Shown: positions 43,070-52,503, numbered from the stretch's first letter. The stretch: DNA of 64,000 bases from an uncultured Campylobacter sp. (GCF_947255105.1 NZ_CAMYFP010000005.1:41641-105640); one strand, 5' to 3'. Notes: generated by a model from the letters alone, not told the origin. Translations and numbers: made by a program.

Positions 43070-44161
43070 ATGAAAAGCGTCAAAATAGGTAAATATGAGT
43101 TAAAATATCCCATCATTCAAGGCGGAATGGGACTTGGCATAAGTTGGGATAGACTTGCTGGCAATGTAAGCTTAAATGGCGGCCTTGGAGTAATAAGCTC
43201 TGTTGGAACAGGGTATTATGAAAATGGAAAATATGCCAACAAACTCATCAGCAACAAACCATTTGGAAGCGAAAACTTCTACTCTGGCAATGCCCTAAAA
43301 GCCATAGTAGCCAATGCAAGAAAGATTTGTGGCGATTTACCTATTGGAGTAAATATAATGTATGCAAGCAACGACTTTCAAAGAACAGCCAAAGATGCTT
43401 GCGAGGCAGGAGCAAATATCATCATATGCGGCGCTGGACTTCCTACAAATTTACCTGAATTTACAGCTGATTTTAGCGATGTTGCGCTTATGCCAATCGT
43501 CTCATCAGCAAAAGCTCTTAGAATAATTTGCAGAAGATGGACCACAAGATACAACAGACTTCCCGATGGCGTTGTGCTTGAAGGACCTCTTAGTGGCGGA
43601 CACCAAGGCTTTACGTATGAGCAATGTCTTGATCCAAACTATCAACTAGAAAACCTCATTCCTCAAGTAAAAGAGGAGATAAAACAGTGGGGCGATTTTC
43701 CACTATTTGCAGCTGGTGGCATTTGGGATAAAAAAGATATCGACAAAGCTATCCTTCTTGGCGCAGACGGTGTGCAGATGGGAACTAGATTTATCGGCAC
43801 CTTTGAGTGCGATGCAAATGAGGGCTTTAAAGAGGTCATTATAAATGCCAAAAAAGAGGATATTAAACTCATCAAATCTCCAGTTGGCTATCCAGCAAGA
43901 GGGATAAAAACCAATCTTATAAATTTAGTTGAGAAAAAAGAGGGTCCAGCTATTCGCTGTATTAGCAACTGTGTATCGCCCTGCCAAAGAGGCAAAGAGG
44001 CCAAAATGGTAGGATATTGCATAGCAGATAGACTTTATGACTCATACAGCGGCAACAAAGAACTTGGGCTTTTTTTCACAGGAGCCAACGGATATAGACT
44101 AAAAGAGATAATAAGCGTAAAAGAACTTATGCAAAAACTGATAAATGGTGAAGATGAGTAG
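43070..44161 (+). CDS. Nitronate monooxygenase-like flavoprotein
   Basis: This 363-residue FMN-dependent TIM-barrel protein belongs to the nitronate monooxygenase / enoyl-ACP reductase II-like family. Visible motifs are IIQGGMGLGISWDRLAG with GGLGVISSVGTG at the N-terminus, and FAAGGIWDKKDIDKAILLGA and DGVQMGTRFIGTFE for phosphate binding. Cysteines in CISNCVSPCQRGKEAK near the C-terminus are common in the epsilonproteobacterial branch. The real substrate is unknown; oxidation of toxic nitronates is the family activity. It overlaps amiA slightly. Confidence 0.88.
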   Translation: MKSVKIGKYELKYPIIQGGMGLGISWDRLAGNVSLNGGLGVISSVGTGYYENGKYANKLISNKPFGSENFYSGNALKAIVANARKICGDLPIGVNIMYASNDFQRTAKDACEAGANIIICGAGLPTNLPEFTADFSDVALMPIVSSAKALRIICRRWTTRYNRLPDGVVLEGPLSGGHQGFTYEQCLDPNYQLENLIPQVKEEIKQWGDFPLFAAGGIWDKKDIDKAILLGADGVQMGTRFIGTFECDANEGFKEVIINAKKEDIKLIKSPVGYPARGIKTNLINLVEKKEGPAIRCISNCVSPCQRGKEAKMVGYCIADRLYDSYSGNKELGLFFTGANGYRLKEIISVKELMQKLINGEDE

Positions 44162-45611
44162 ATTTTTTCTTATATTTCTCTTTAGCGCAACTCTTTTTGC
44201 CTCTAACCTCAACCAAACACTATCAAGCTTTGATGATAGCTTTTTGGCTTCAAATTACGATGATAGAGTGCTTATCTATCTTGATTTAAAAGATAAATTT
44301 AAAGAGGCAAAAAATAGACAAGAGAGAGCTGAGTTTTTAAAACGGCTTATTTTTAGCTCCAAAATTTTAAAAAAAGAGTATAAAAACTATGAAAAAGAGC
44401 TAAATTCTCTTGGTGGCGGCTATGAAAAGTATAGAAAATTTATAAACTCAAAAACAAAAAAGAGAGATAAAAATCTCCAAAGCGATCTCCTACTCAAATT
44501 TAAACCAACCACGCAACCGCCAAATTTAGTAAAAAAAACAAAAAAAGCTAAAAATCTAGTTGCTATAAGAGATAACTTAGATAACATTTTACTTCTATTT
44601 GATGGCAAAGTTGCAACAAATGAGATAAAAACCCTGACTCTCAACTCAAAAAACAGCTCAAGATTTGTCATAGATCTACCTATTTTTAAGGCGACTAGCA
44701 CAAACAATATCAAAAAAGCTCCACTTAAAGATGTAAGAGTTGCAAATTTCAAACCAGGCGTTACTAGAGTTGTTTTAGAAAACCCTACTCCTTTTAAGGC
44801 TTGGATAAAAAATGGCAAGGATAGACTTGAAATTTATAGCACTCTTTTTAGTAAAACCACCCCACCAAAAATAATAACTCCAAAAACAACAGCTCCAAAA
44901 GTTGCAATACCAAAAGCAATAACTCCCACCCCTATGGCAAAAACAATAGTCATTGACCCAGGGCATGGTGGCAAAGATCCAGGTGGAATGGCATTTAAGC
45001 TAAAAGAGAAAGATATTGTCCTGACAATCGGACTAAAACTATCCAAAGAACTTACCAAAAGAGGCTACAAAGTTCTTATGACAAGAAGCAGCGATAAGTT
45101 TATAAACTTAAGAGATAGAACCAAGTTTGCCAACAAAAACAGAGCAGATATGTTTATCTCACTTCACACTAACGCCGCACCAAATAGCAAAAAAGCAAAG
45201 TCTTTGCAAGGCTTTGAGACATTTTTCCTAAGTCCAGCAAGAAGTGAGCGCAGCAAAAATGCAGCAGCACTTGAAAACCAAAGCACAGTTGATGAGATGA
45301 GCTATTTTTCAAAACAGACCTTTTTAAATTTTTTAAATAGAGAGAAAATCATCTCTTCTAATAAACTTGCCATTGATATTCAAAGATATACTCTAAATCA
45401 TATGTTGAAACGCTACAAAATCAACGATGGAGGTGTTAGAGAGGCTCCATTTTGGGTACTTGTAGGAGCGCTTATGCCAGCAGTGTTAGTTGAGCTTGGC
45501 TACATAACTCACCCAAATGAGTCAAGACTCCTAAACAACCAAAACTATCAAAATGACCTAGTTATTGGCATTGCCAACGGGATAGATGCATATTTTATAA
45601 AAAATAGATGA
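44154..45611 (+). CDS. amiA: N-acetylmuramoyl-L-alanine amidase (AmiA/AmiC type)
   Basis: This 485-residue exported zinc amidase cuts the bond between MurNAc and the stem peptide for cell separation. A signal peptide (FFLIFLFSATLFASN) is followed by an AMIN-like region near residues 150-220, a proline/threonine-rich linker near 225-265, and the amidase_3 domain: IVIDPGHGGKDPGGMAF, ADMFISLHTNAAPN, and the catalytic Glu in PAVLVELGYITHP. I start at the ATG at 44154; a start three codons earlier is possible. The activator-like envC gene is upstream on the same strand. Confidence 0.93.
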   Translation: MSRFFLIFLFSATLFASNLNQTLSSFDDSFLASNYDDRVLIYLDLKDKFKEAKNRQERAEFLKRLIFSSKILKKEYKNYEKELNSLGGGYEKYRKFINSKTKKRDKNLQSDLLLKFKPTTQPPNLVKKTKKAKNLVAIRDNLDNILLLFDGKVATNEIKTLTLNSKNSSRFVIDLPIFKATSTNNIKKAPLKDVRVANFKPGVTRVVLENPTPFKAWIKNGKDRLEIYSTLFSKTTPPKIITPKTTAPKVAIPKAITPTPMAKTIVIDPGHGGKDPGGMAFKLKEKDIVLTIGLKLSKELTKRGYKVLMTRSSDKFINLRDRTKFANKNRADMFISLHTNAAPNSKKAKSLQGFETFFLSPARSERSKNAAALENQSTVDEMSYFSKQTFLNFLNREKIISSNKLAIDIQRYTLNHMLKRYKINDGGVREAPFWVLVGALMPAVLVELGYITHPNESRLLNNQNYQNDLVIGIANGIDAYFIKNR

Positions 45612-47452
45612 TGATATTTAAAAACAACAGCTTTTACTCCAAAGAGTATGATGATATCTACTTTAGTTTGTTAGATCCAGTTGGCGAGAGTAACTATGTT
45701 TTCTCATCTTGCGTTGATGAAATTGTAAAAGAGAGCATTGTTGTAGCAGAGAGTGGCTTTGGAACGGGACTAAATTTTTTTACAACCATAAAGCGGCTCA
45801 AAAACAAAAAACTTCACTACATAAGCACAGAGAAAAATCCACTCACAAAAGAGCAGTTAAGAGAGGTCTATAGCCACTTAAATGTTTTTAAAGATGAGCT
45901 TGAAAAACTTCTTTTAAACTATCCGTCAATGCCAATCAGTGGTCTTTGGCGCATCAAATATAGCGATAATATAACTCTTGATCTCTTCTTTGGCGATATA
46001 GACAAAGCACTAGATGAGCTTGATTTTAAGGCAGATATCTGGTATCTAGATGGCTTTGCACCTAGTAAAAATCCAGACATGTGGAGCAAAGAGATCTTAG
46101 AAAAGATCTCATATCTTCTAAAACAGAATGGAATAATCACAACTTTTAGTGCAGCAGGGGCGCTAAAAAGAGCTTTAAAGTCGCTTGATTTTGAGCTTAA
46201 AATACAAAAAGGCTTTCAAAACAAAAAAGAGATGATAAGAGCTGTTTTAAAAAAAGAGAAAACTAGCCTAAAAGAGATCTGGTTTCAAAGAGCAAAAAAT
46301 AGTATCAAAAAAAGAGTTGTCGTTGTTGGTGGCGGAATTGCAGGATGTGCGAGTGCATTTGGGCTAAAAAAAGCTGGCTTTGATGTGGTTCTTTTAGAGA
46401 AAAACGAGCTTGCAACTGGTGCTAGTTCCAACCCTTACGGCGCCCTACTACCTCTAATCGCCCAAAAAAACACAGAGATAGGACTTTTTCATCTAATAGC
46501 TTTTAAATTTGCCAAAGAGTTCTACAGACGAAATTTAACCAAAGAGTTAGTAGAGTTTAACGATGCCATCTGTTATGCATATGACAAAGAGCTTGAAAAA
46601 AGATACAAAAATAGCTTTGAGTGCTTCAAATTTGACCAAAATAGCGCGCCCTACCCCTCCATAACTATAAAAAACGCAGCTATTTTACAGCCAAAAAAGT
46701 GCTGTAAATTTCTAGTAGATAGCGCAGATATTGATGTTAGGCTAGGTTGGAACTATAGCGGCTTTATATTGCAAAAAGATGGAAGCTATACTCTCTTTTG
46801 CAAAGATGATGAGATAAACTGCGATATCATCGTATTTGCAATGGGTCACAAAAGCATGGAGCTTTTTGATGGCACCATTAATTCTTTTGATGAAAACTTA
46901 AAGTTAAGTAGCGTTAGAGGGCAGACAACCTTTTTAAAAAATGGTATAAAAACTGATATCATCATCAACTCCAAAGGATATGCGATACCGCCACACGATG
47001 GCTATGGGCTTATTGGCTCTACTTATGATAGAGGCGATTTTGATGACAATCCAAGGCAAAGTGACGATCTAAAAAATATAGATAAGCTTAAAGAGTTTAT
47101 CAACTTTACACCCGAGGTCATAGGCTCAAATGTAGGACACAGAGCTTATAGTAGCGATAGATTCCCAGTAATTGGAGCTTTGCATGACGCGTCACTTTAC
47201 AAAGAGAGTTACAAAGCCCTACTTTGGCAAAAAAACAGCATATCCAACCCAGCAACAACGCCGCCAAGCTACCTACCAAACATCTACATAACCACAGCTC
47301 ACGGCTCACGTGGTCTTGGCACAGCGATACTTGGCGCAGAGCTCTTGCTTGACTACATCCTAAATCGTCCCTTTTGCCTACCAAAAAGCCTCATCCACGA
47401 GCTTCATCCTGCTAGATTTTTGATACGCAAACTTAAAAAAGGGCTTTTATGA
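45608..47452 (+). CDS. mnmC: Bifunctional tRNA 5-methylaminomethyl-2-thiouridine protein MnmC
   Basis: This 614-residue fusion protein completes the mnm5s2U modification at tRNA position 34. The N-terminal methyltransferase half contains ESGFGTGLNFFTTIKRL and WYLDGFAPSKNPDMWS. The C-terminal FAD-dependent oxidoreductase half starts with VVVVGGGIAGCASAFGLKK and ends with the family segment YITTAHGSRGLGTAILGAE. Both halves look intact. Its start overlaps the amiA stop and its end overlaps the next gene by four bases. Confidence 0.95.
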   Translation: MMIFKNNSFYSKEYDDIYFSLLDPVGESNYVFSSCVDEIVKESIVVAESGFGTGLNFFTTIKRLKNKKLHYISTEKNPLTKEQLREVYSHLNVFKDELEKLLLNYPSMPISGLWRIKYSDNITLDLFFGDIDKALDELDFKADIWYLDGFAPSKNPDMWSKEILEKISYLLKQNGIITTFSAAGALKRALKSLDFELKIQKGFQNKKEMIRAVLKKEKTSLKEIWFQRAKNSIKKRVVVVGGGIAGCASAFGLKKAGFDVVLLEKNELATGASSNPYGALLPLIAQKNTEIGLFHLIAFKFAKEFYRRNLTKELVEFNDAICYAYDKELEKRYKNSFECFKFDQNSAPYPSITIKNAAILQPKKCCKFLVDSADIDVRLGWNYSGFILQKDGSYTLFCKDDEINCDIIVFAMGHKSMELFDGTINSFDENLKLSSVRGQTTFLKNGIKTDIIINSKGYAIPPHDGYGLIGSTYDRGDFDDNPRQSDDLKNIDKLKEFINFTPEVIGSNVGHRAYSSDRFPVIGALHDASLYKESYKALLWQKNSISNPATTPPSYLPNIYITTAHGSRGLGTAILGAELLLDYILNRPFCLPKSLIHELHPARFLIRKLKKGLL

Positions 47453-47877
47453 GAGTTCTTCTGCCAATATTGACCTTGTTCTTACTGATAGCTTGTTCAA
47501 AAGAGCCATTTAGCTATGAAGACGGAAGGCTTTTTTATAAAAAAGATAGAGCTTTTGGAGTTGTTTTTGTTATGCAAAATTGCGCCTCTTGCACCACCTT
47601 ACTACAAAACATCAACAAAGCTATGACAAAAAAGAGCTTTGATTTTGTCGCAATATCACTTTTAGATGAGGATTTACAAGCCCTAAAGAAAAGCAAAAAT
47701 ATAAATTTCCCACTACTAGCAAATTCCAAAACTATAGAAAAAGCCATTGGCACTCCAAAAGCGGCACCATTTACCATATTTTTTGATAAAAATGGCGAAG
47801 TTTTCTTTAAAAAATATGGCACCATCGATGAAGAGAAGCTGCTAGATATCATCACAACTCTTACAAAATCCAAATAA
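47449..47877 (+). CDS. Thioredoxin-like lipoprotein
   Basis: This 142-residue protein has a short signal with lipobox (TLFLLIACSKE) and a thioredoxin-fold domain with the redox pair in FVMQNCASCTTLL. A cis-proline-like segment appears as KAAPFTIFFDKNGE, and KKYGTIDEEKLLDIITTL is the C-terminal helix. It is likely a periplasm-facing reductase or oxidase. It shares four bases with mnmC, and no partner is obvious. As I remember, C. jejuni has a comparable lipoprotein (Cj1207c). Confidence 0.82.
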   Translation: MRVLLPILTLFLLIACSKEPFSYEDGRLFYKKDRAFGVVFVMQNCASCTTLLQNINKAMTKKSFDFVAISLLDEDLQALKKSKNINFPLLANSKTIEKAIGTPKAAPFTIFFDKNGEVFFKKYGTIDEEKLLDIITTLTKSK

Positions 47878-47912
47878 AACTAAATAAGAGCTTTAAATTT
47901 AAACAATATTGA

Positions 47913-47918
47913 TATAAT
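47913..47918 (+). promoter_or_regulatory. -10 box for the dehydratase/ABC transporter cluster
   Basis: A TATAAT (in TTGATATAATCAC) lies 37 bases before the ATG at 47955, within the 77-bp gap after the thioredoxin-like gene. It likely drives the following genes as one transcript. Confidence 0.55.
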
Positions 47919-47954
47919 CACAAAAGTTCTAAGTTTAGAAATGACATTTTAGGA

Positions 47955-48722
47955 ATGAGTGTGTATTTTATCGGCATAGATATCGGCTCTACATCGACAA
48001 AAGTAGCAGTTTATGACCCAAATTTATCGAAATTTTGCGACCTCTTTTTTATGCCAACAGGCTTTAGTGGTGTTGAAATTGCCAAGAAAATTTATCAAAT
48101 TCTACTAGAAAAGGGTTATTTTCCATTTTTTATCACTGCGACTGGCTATGGAAGAGTTAGTGTTGAGTATGCAAATTTGACCCTTACGGAGATTTTGTGT
48201 CACGGGATTGGAGCGAACTATCTTTTTGAGCAAGATTGCACTGTTATAGATGTCGGCGGACAAGATACAAAAGCGATAAAAATTGTCAATAACAAGCCAG
48301 ATGACTTTATAATGAATGACAAATGCAGCGCTGGAACGGGCAAATTTATCGAAGTTATGGCAACTAGGCTTGGAGTTGATATCTCTCAAATTTGGCAAAT
48401 TGCAACCTTTAAAGAAAATATAGAGATAAGTGCCACTTGCACAGTTTTTGCAGAGAGCGAGATTGTCTCACTCATAGCAAAAGGGGTCTCAAAAGAGCAT
48501 ATAGCCTATGCAATCATCGACTCATCTGCCAAAAAAGTGGCAAGTTTGGCTAAAAAGTTTGAAAATGAGCGCTATTTTTTGAGTGGTGGATTGAGCAAAG
48601 TTGCGCTCTTTGTAAATTTATTGCAAAAAGAGCTAAATGCCAAAGTCCATACCGACAAAAATGCCATTTTTTGCGGTGCAATGGGCGCTAGTTTGATGGG
48701 AAAGAGAAAAAATGAATCTTAG
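47955..48722 (+). CDS. 2-hydroxyacyl-CoA dehydratase activator, BadF/BcrA-type ATPase
   Basis: This 255-residue ASKHA-fold ATPase uses ATP and a [4Fe-4S] cluster bridging two subunits to inject one electron into a 2-hydroxyacyl-CoA dehydratase or benzoyl-CoA reductase-like partner. Motifs are GIDIGSTSTKVAVYD at residues 7-21, VIDVGGQDTKAIKI (phosphate 2), and the cluster cysteine region NDKCSAGTGKFIEVMA; a second Cys is in SATCTVFAESEI. Length is normal. It overlaps the dehydratase subunit gene by 11 bases. The pair resembles E. coli yjiL/yjiM. Confidence 0.92.
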   Translation: MSVYFIGIDIGSTSTKVAVYDPNLSKFCDLFFMPTGFSGVEIAKKIYQILLEKGYFPFFITATGYGRVSVEYANLTLTEILCHGIGANYLFEQDCTVIDVGGQDTKAIKIVNNKPDDFIMNDKCSAGTGKFIEVMATRLGVDISQIWQIATFKENIEISATCTVFAESEIVSLIAKGVSKEHIAYAIIDSSAKKVASLAKKFENERYFLSGGLSKVALFVNLLQKELNAKVHTDKNAIFCGAMGASLMGKRKNES

Positions 48723-49827
48723 TTTTCTAAAGCAAAAAAATGCAGCCGAGCTATCCTATCTCAAAAAAAGCGGCAAAAAGATAGTTGGAGTTTTTTGCAC
48801 CTATGCACCAAAAGAGCTTATTTATGCAAGTGGCGCGCTAGCAATATCCATTTGCGCCTATGATGAAAGCCCCATAAATGAAGCGCACAAAGAACTTCCT
48901 AGAAATCTCTGTCCTTTGGTAAAGGCAAGCTATGGATATGCACTAACTAAAAAATGTCCCTATATGAATGCAAGCGACCTAATCATCGGCGAGACAACCT
49001 GCGATGGCAAGAAAAAGATGTTTGAGTTGATGGCAAAACACAAAGAGCTACACGTCATGCAACTTCCAAACACCAAAGAGCCAAATAGCCTAAAACTTTG
49101 GAAAGATGAAATTTTAAAGCTAAAAGAGAAGTTGGAGCATAAATTTAATGTTAAAATTACAGATGAAAAGCTTTTAGAAGCTATTGAAATTTACAACAAA
49201 GAAAGAGATCTGATGAGCGAAGTTATGGATCTTGCCAAACTTGATCCAACGCCTATAAGTGGGAGTGAGATGCACGATATACTTTTTGCAAATGACTTTA
49301 TTTTTGACAAAAACGAAAAGATAAAAATATTGAGTGATTTGATAGATGAGTATAAAAACAGAGCAAAAAGTCCCTTTATCCTAAAAAACAACAAAAAACG
49401 AATTCTAATAACCGGTTGCCCAAGCGGTGGCGTTTATGACAAGATAATAAAAGAGATTGAGAAATTTAACGCAGTTGTAGTTGGCTTTGAAAACTGCGTA
49501 GGCACCAAAAACTTCGACAACCAAGTTGAAACAAAGGGCGATCTTTATGAAAATTTAGCCAAAAGATATCTACAAATTCCTTGCTCAGTCATCTACAATA
49601 ACAGCTCTCGCCTTGAAAAATTGAGCACGATGATAAGAGAGCTTAGAGTAGATGGCGTAGTTGATATAACTTTAAGCGCCTGTCATACCTACGCCATAGA
49701 GGGATTTAGTGTGAAAAATAGCGTAAAAAAAGATGGCGCTTCCTATCTACAGATAGAGACTGATTATTCAAAGCAAGATATCGGTCAGATAAGAACAAGG
49801 CTTGAGGCCTTTTGTGAGCTTTTATAG
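48712..49827 (+). CDS. 2-hydroxyacyl-CoA dehydratase D-family subunit (YjiM/HgdB-like)
   Basis: This 371-residue protein belongs to the HGD-D family. Conserved features are GVFCTYAPKELIYASGALA near residue 25, cysteines in RNLCPLVKASYGY and GETTCDGKKKMFE, and ITGCPSGGVYDKIIKEIE for the second domain. Classical dehydratases contain two such related subunits; here only one is visible, as in yjiM-type double-cubane systems, where a single type of subunit carries a [8Fe-9S] cluster and reduces small molecules. Substrate unknown. It is followed after 27 bases by an ABC importer. Confidence 0.88.
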   Translation: MNLSFLKQKNAAELSYLKKSGKKIVGVFCTYAPKELIYASGALAISICAYDESPINEAHKELPRNLCPLVKASYGYALTKKCPYMNASDLIIGETTCDGKKKMFELMAKHKELHVMQLPNTKEPNSLKLWKDEILKLKEKLEHKFNVKITDEKLLEAIEIYNKERDLMSEVMDLAKLDPTPISGSEMHDILFANDFIFDKNEKIKILSDLIDEYKNRAKSPFILKNNKKRILITGCPSGGVYDKIIKEIEKFNAVVVGFENCVGTKNFDNQVETKGDLYENLAKRYLQIPCSVIYNNSSRLEKLSTMIRELRVDGVVDITLSACHTYAIEGFSVKNSVKKDGASYLQIETDYSKQDIGQIRTRLEAFCELL

Positions 49828-49854
49828 ATTTAAATTTCAAAATAAGGAGAAGTT

Positions 49855-50805
49855 ATGAAAAAGTTAATTTTAACTCTATTTGTGGCAGTTACCATGCTAA
49901 ATGCAAAGATGACTGTCTATTTTGACGCCGGTGGAAGCGCTGGAGATAACTTTGGCACCGTCATATCAAATGGTGCAAGAGCTGCGGCTAAGGATCTTGG
50001 CATTGAGCTAAAGGTCTATTATTCGGATTGGGATCCAAACAAAATGGTTGAAAACTTCAAAACATATAGCGCTACAAAGCCCGATGGAATGGTCATTATG
50101 GGACATCCTGGCGATGAACTTTACAAGCCTTTGGTAGATAGAGCTATGAAAAGTGGCATTGTTGTAACAAGTATCGATACTCCGCTTAAACAAACAGAGC
50201 AAAGCAACGCTGCTAAAGGCTTTGGATATGCAGGAAGCGACAACTATTTAGCAGGAGTTGCCATGGCAAATGAGGCTCTTAGATTTTTTGACCTAAAAAA
50301 GGGCGATAAGGTTATGATATGGGGACTTTTAAGTCAGCCAACAAGAGGACTACGCGCAAAAGCTATGATAGAAGTTTTGAAAAATGCAGGAATGAAGGTC
50401 GATTATATCGAAATCTCGCCTGAGATAAACAAAGATCCAACACTAGGTCAAAATGTCTTTGGCGCATATGTAGCCAAAAATCCTGATCTTAAAGTTGCCT
50501 TTATAGATCACGGCTCACTTACTGCTACAATGGCGCAAATTATGAAGAACTTAAACATAGATAAAGATAAATTTGGCGTGGCTGGCTTTTCTCTCTCGCC
50601 TGCAACTCTAGCTGGCATAAAGGGCGGTTATGTCGATATCATAGGCGACGCACAACCATATTTTCAAGGATATTTTAGTGTTCTTCAAATTTATATGAGT
50701 AAAAATTATGGCTTTTCAGGCTTTAAGATAGATACAGGTGGCGGATTTGTCACAAAAGAAAATATAAGCCTAATTGAGCCTTTGATAAAAGATGGTATCA
50801 GATAG
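49855..50805 (+). CDS. Periplasmic sugar-binding-type protein of ABC importer (RbsB-like)
   Basis: This 316-residue protein has a signal peptide (LILTLFVAVTMLNA) and a type I periplasmic-binding fold, with an N-terminal strand MTVYFDAGGSAGDNFGTV, the ATKPDGMVIMGHPGD hinge region and IVVTSIDTPLKQTEQ, all typical of the ribose/galactose-binding cluster. It starts after AAGGAGAAGTT and overlaps the ATPase gene by 14 bases. The ligand is not predictable; Campylobacters seldom use sugars, so a non-sugar ligand, possibly one used by the upstream dehydratase, deserves thought. Confidence 0.88.
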   Translation: MKKLILTLFVAVTMLNAKMTVYFDAGGSAGDNFGTVISNGARAAAKDLGIELKVYYSDWDPNKMVENFKTYSATKPDGMVIMGHPGDELYKPLVDRAMKSGIVVTSIDTPLKQTEQSNAAKGFGYAGSDNYLAGVAMANEALRFFDLKKGDKVMIWGLLSQPTRGLRAKAMIEVLKNAGMKVDYIEISPEINKDPTLGQNVFGAYVAKNPDLKVAFIDHGSLTATMAQIMKNLNIDKDKFGVAGFSLSPATLAGIKGGYVDIIGDAQPYFQGYFSVLQIYMSKNYGFSGFKIDTGGGFVTKENISLIEPLIKDGIR

Positions 50806-51532
50806 TCTTATAAAACTCAAAAACGCCTTTAAAAGCTTTGGTAAAACTGAAGTTTTAAAGGGCGTTGATTTGGAGCTAAAAGAGGGCGAGACCTTAGTTT
50901 TGCTAGGCGATAACGGCGCTGGAAAAAGCACACTTATCAAATGCCTTTGCGGACTAGATAAATTTGATAAGTTTGATGAGTTTCAAATCACCAAAAAAAG
51001 CCTTACTAGCAAAGAGTTAGACTTTAAATTTATGCGAAATTTAGGAATGGAAGTTGTCTTTCAAGAGAGCTCCATCTGCCCCAATCAAGAGATTTATCGC
51101 AACATCTTTGCCACAAGACATCTTAAAAAATTTGGTCTTTTTATAGATAAAAAAGCAGAGATAAAGGTGGCAAATGAACTTCTAAAAAACTATCTAAACT
51201 ACACAGGCGCGGGGCTTGATGCCAAAAGCAGGGCATTAAATTTAAGCGGCGGCGAAAGACAAGGTCTTGCTATAGCAAGGGCAATTTATTTTAAGTCAAA
51301 GATATTGATACTAGACGAGCCAACGACAGCTTTGGGCGTTTTGCAACAAAACAAACTTATGAACTACTTGCAAGAGCTACAAAACAGAAGTATCATTCTC
51401 ATAACTCACAGCCTAAACAAAGCATATGAGATAGGTGATAGATTTATCCTGCTAAAGAGTGGCAAGGTCGCAAAAACAGCGCTAAAGAGCGGGTTTGAAA
51501 ACTTAGAAGCGCTTTATAGGTTTATAGAATGA
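50792..51532 (+). CDS. ABC importer ATP-binding protein (single RbsA-type domain)
   Basis: This 246-residue ATPase has Walker A GDNGAGKSTLIKC near residue 39, signature LNLSGGERQGLAIARA near residue 150 and Walker B ILILDEPTTAL. CUT2-type ribose importers usually have a double-length ATPase of about 500 residues; here a single domain is encoded, as in some xylose- or fructose-type systems, and probably works as a homodimer. It overlaps the permease gene by four bases. Confidence 0.9.
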   Translation: MVSDSLIKLKNAFKSFGKTEVLKGVDLELKEGETLVLLGDNGAGKSTLIKCLCGLDKFDKFDEFQITKKSLTSKELDFKFMRNLGMEVVFQESSICPNQEIYRNIFATRHLKKFGLFIDKKAEIKVANELLKNYLNYTGAGLDAKSRALNLSGGERQGLAIARAIYFKSKILILDEPTTALGVLQQNKLMNYLQELQNRSIILITHSLNKAYEIGDRFILLKSGKVAKTALKSGFENLEALYRFIE

Positions 51533-52458
51533 AGATAAACTCAATCTTAACACTGATGCTTTTTGGAATTTGGGTACTTTTTTGCTACTTTTCGCCAACT
51601 GTCTTTTTAAGTGGCAACATCTACTTTAGCTACCTCTCATCAATCCCAATTATCCTAATACTCGCCTTAGGACTTCTACCGCTTATCATAAGTGGCGAGT
51701 TTGATATGAGTTTTCCATCTGTCATGGCTATGGGCGGATTTGTCTGCTCATCGGTCTTTAACCAAACTGGCTCTTTGTTGTTGGCAGTTGTAATCTCACT
51801 GATATATGGCTGTTTGGCAGGAGTTTTCAACGCCCTACTTACAATAGTTGTAAAGATTCCCTCCATCATCGCAACCATCGGCACTCAGTTTTTTTGGCGA
51901 GGATTAAGTGTAGTTTTGAGTGGGGGACTTAGTTTAAGTCTTTATGAGGCAGATGGTTTTGTAAAAGAGCTCTTAGTCGGTAGAGTTTTTGGAGTGCCGA
52001 TGCAAAGTATCATAGCTCTACTTCTAGCCTTTCTTATCTATCTTTTTATCTTTAAAACTAGCAGCGGCGAGAGTGTGCTTTTTGTTGGAGATGATGAAAA
52101 AAGCGCTAGAATGCTTGGTTTTAGACCAAAAGTTGTTAAATTTATGCTTTTTATAAGCTCAGGCTTTATGAGTGCTTTGGCAGGTGTGATTTTGAGCTTG
52201 GAGTTTATAAACTGGTGGCCAAGTCAAGGCGATGGCTACATGCTTCTTGTCTTTGCTGCTATTTTTATAGGCGGAACTAGCGTCTATGGTGGAAGCGGTA
52301 GAGTTTATGGCACAGTTATAGGAGCTATTATCATTGGCATAATGGAGAGCGGTATCGTTGCTATGGGCTTTGACGCCTTTTATACGCGGCTTGTTTATGG
52401 GGTGATAGTTATCGCTTCTGTCTGCCTTTATTCGCTATTTCTAAACAAAAACAGATAA
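51529..52458 (+). CDS. ABC importer permease (RbsC-like)
   Basis: This 309-residue membrane protein has eight or more hydrophobic segments and the CUT2/BPD_transp_2 family motifs ILALGLLPLIISGEFDMSF, KIPSIIATIGTQFFWRGL, and the late IGGTSVYGGSGRVYGTVIG. It completes the binding protein-ATPase-permease trio. The order binding protein, ATPase, permease with four- to fourteen-base overlaps indicates a single transcript. No terminator-like hairpin is obvious in the 73-bp gap that follows. Confidence 0.9.
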   Translation: MKINSILTLMLFGIWVLFCYFSPTVFLSGNIYFSYLSSIPIILILALGLLPLIISGEFDMSFPSVMAMGGFVCSSVFNQTGSLLLAVVISLIYGCLAGVFNALLTIVVKIPSIIATIGTQFFWRGLSVVLSGGLSLSLYEADGFVKELLVGRVFGVPMQSIIALLLAFLIYLFIFKTSSGESVLFVGDDEKSARMLGFRPKVVKFMLFISSGFMSALAGVILSLEFINWWPSQGDGYMLLVFAAIFIGGTSVYGGSGRVYGTVIGAIIIGIMESGIVAMGFDAFYTRLVYGVIVIASVCLYSLFLNKNR

Positions 52459-52495
52459 ATTTTTAAATTTCACTTTACAAAAGATATAAAATTTT

Positions 52496-52503
52496 TGTAA
52501 AAT
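52496..52503 (+). promoter_or_regulatory. Extended -10 box for the second barrel protein gene
   Basis: TGTAAAAT (TG directly followed by TAAAAT) lies 28 bases upstream of the ATG at 52532, with AAAAGGAATTC as ribosome binding site. Confidence 0.4.
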
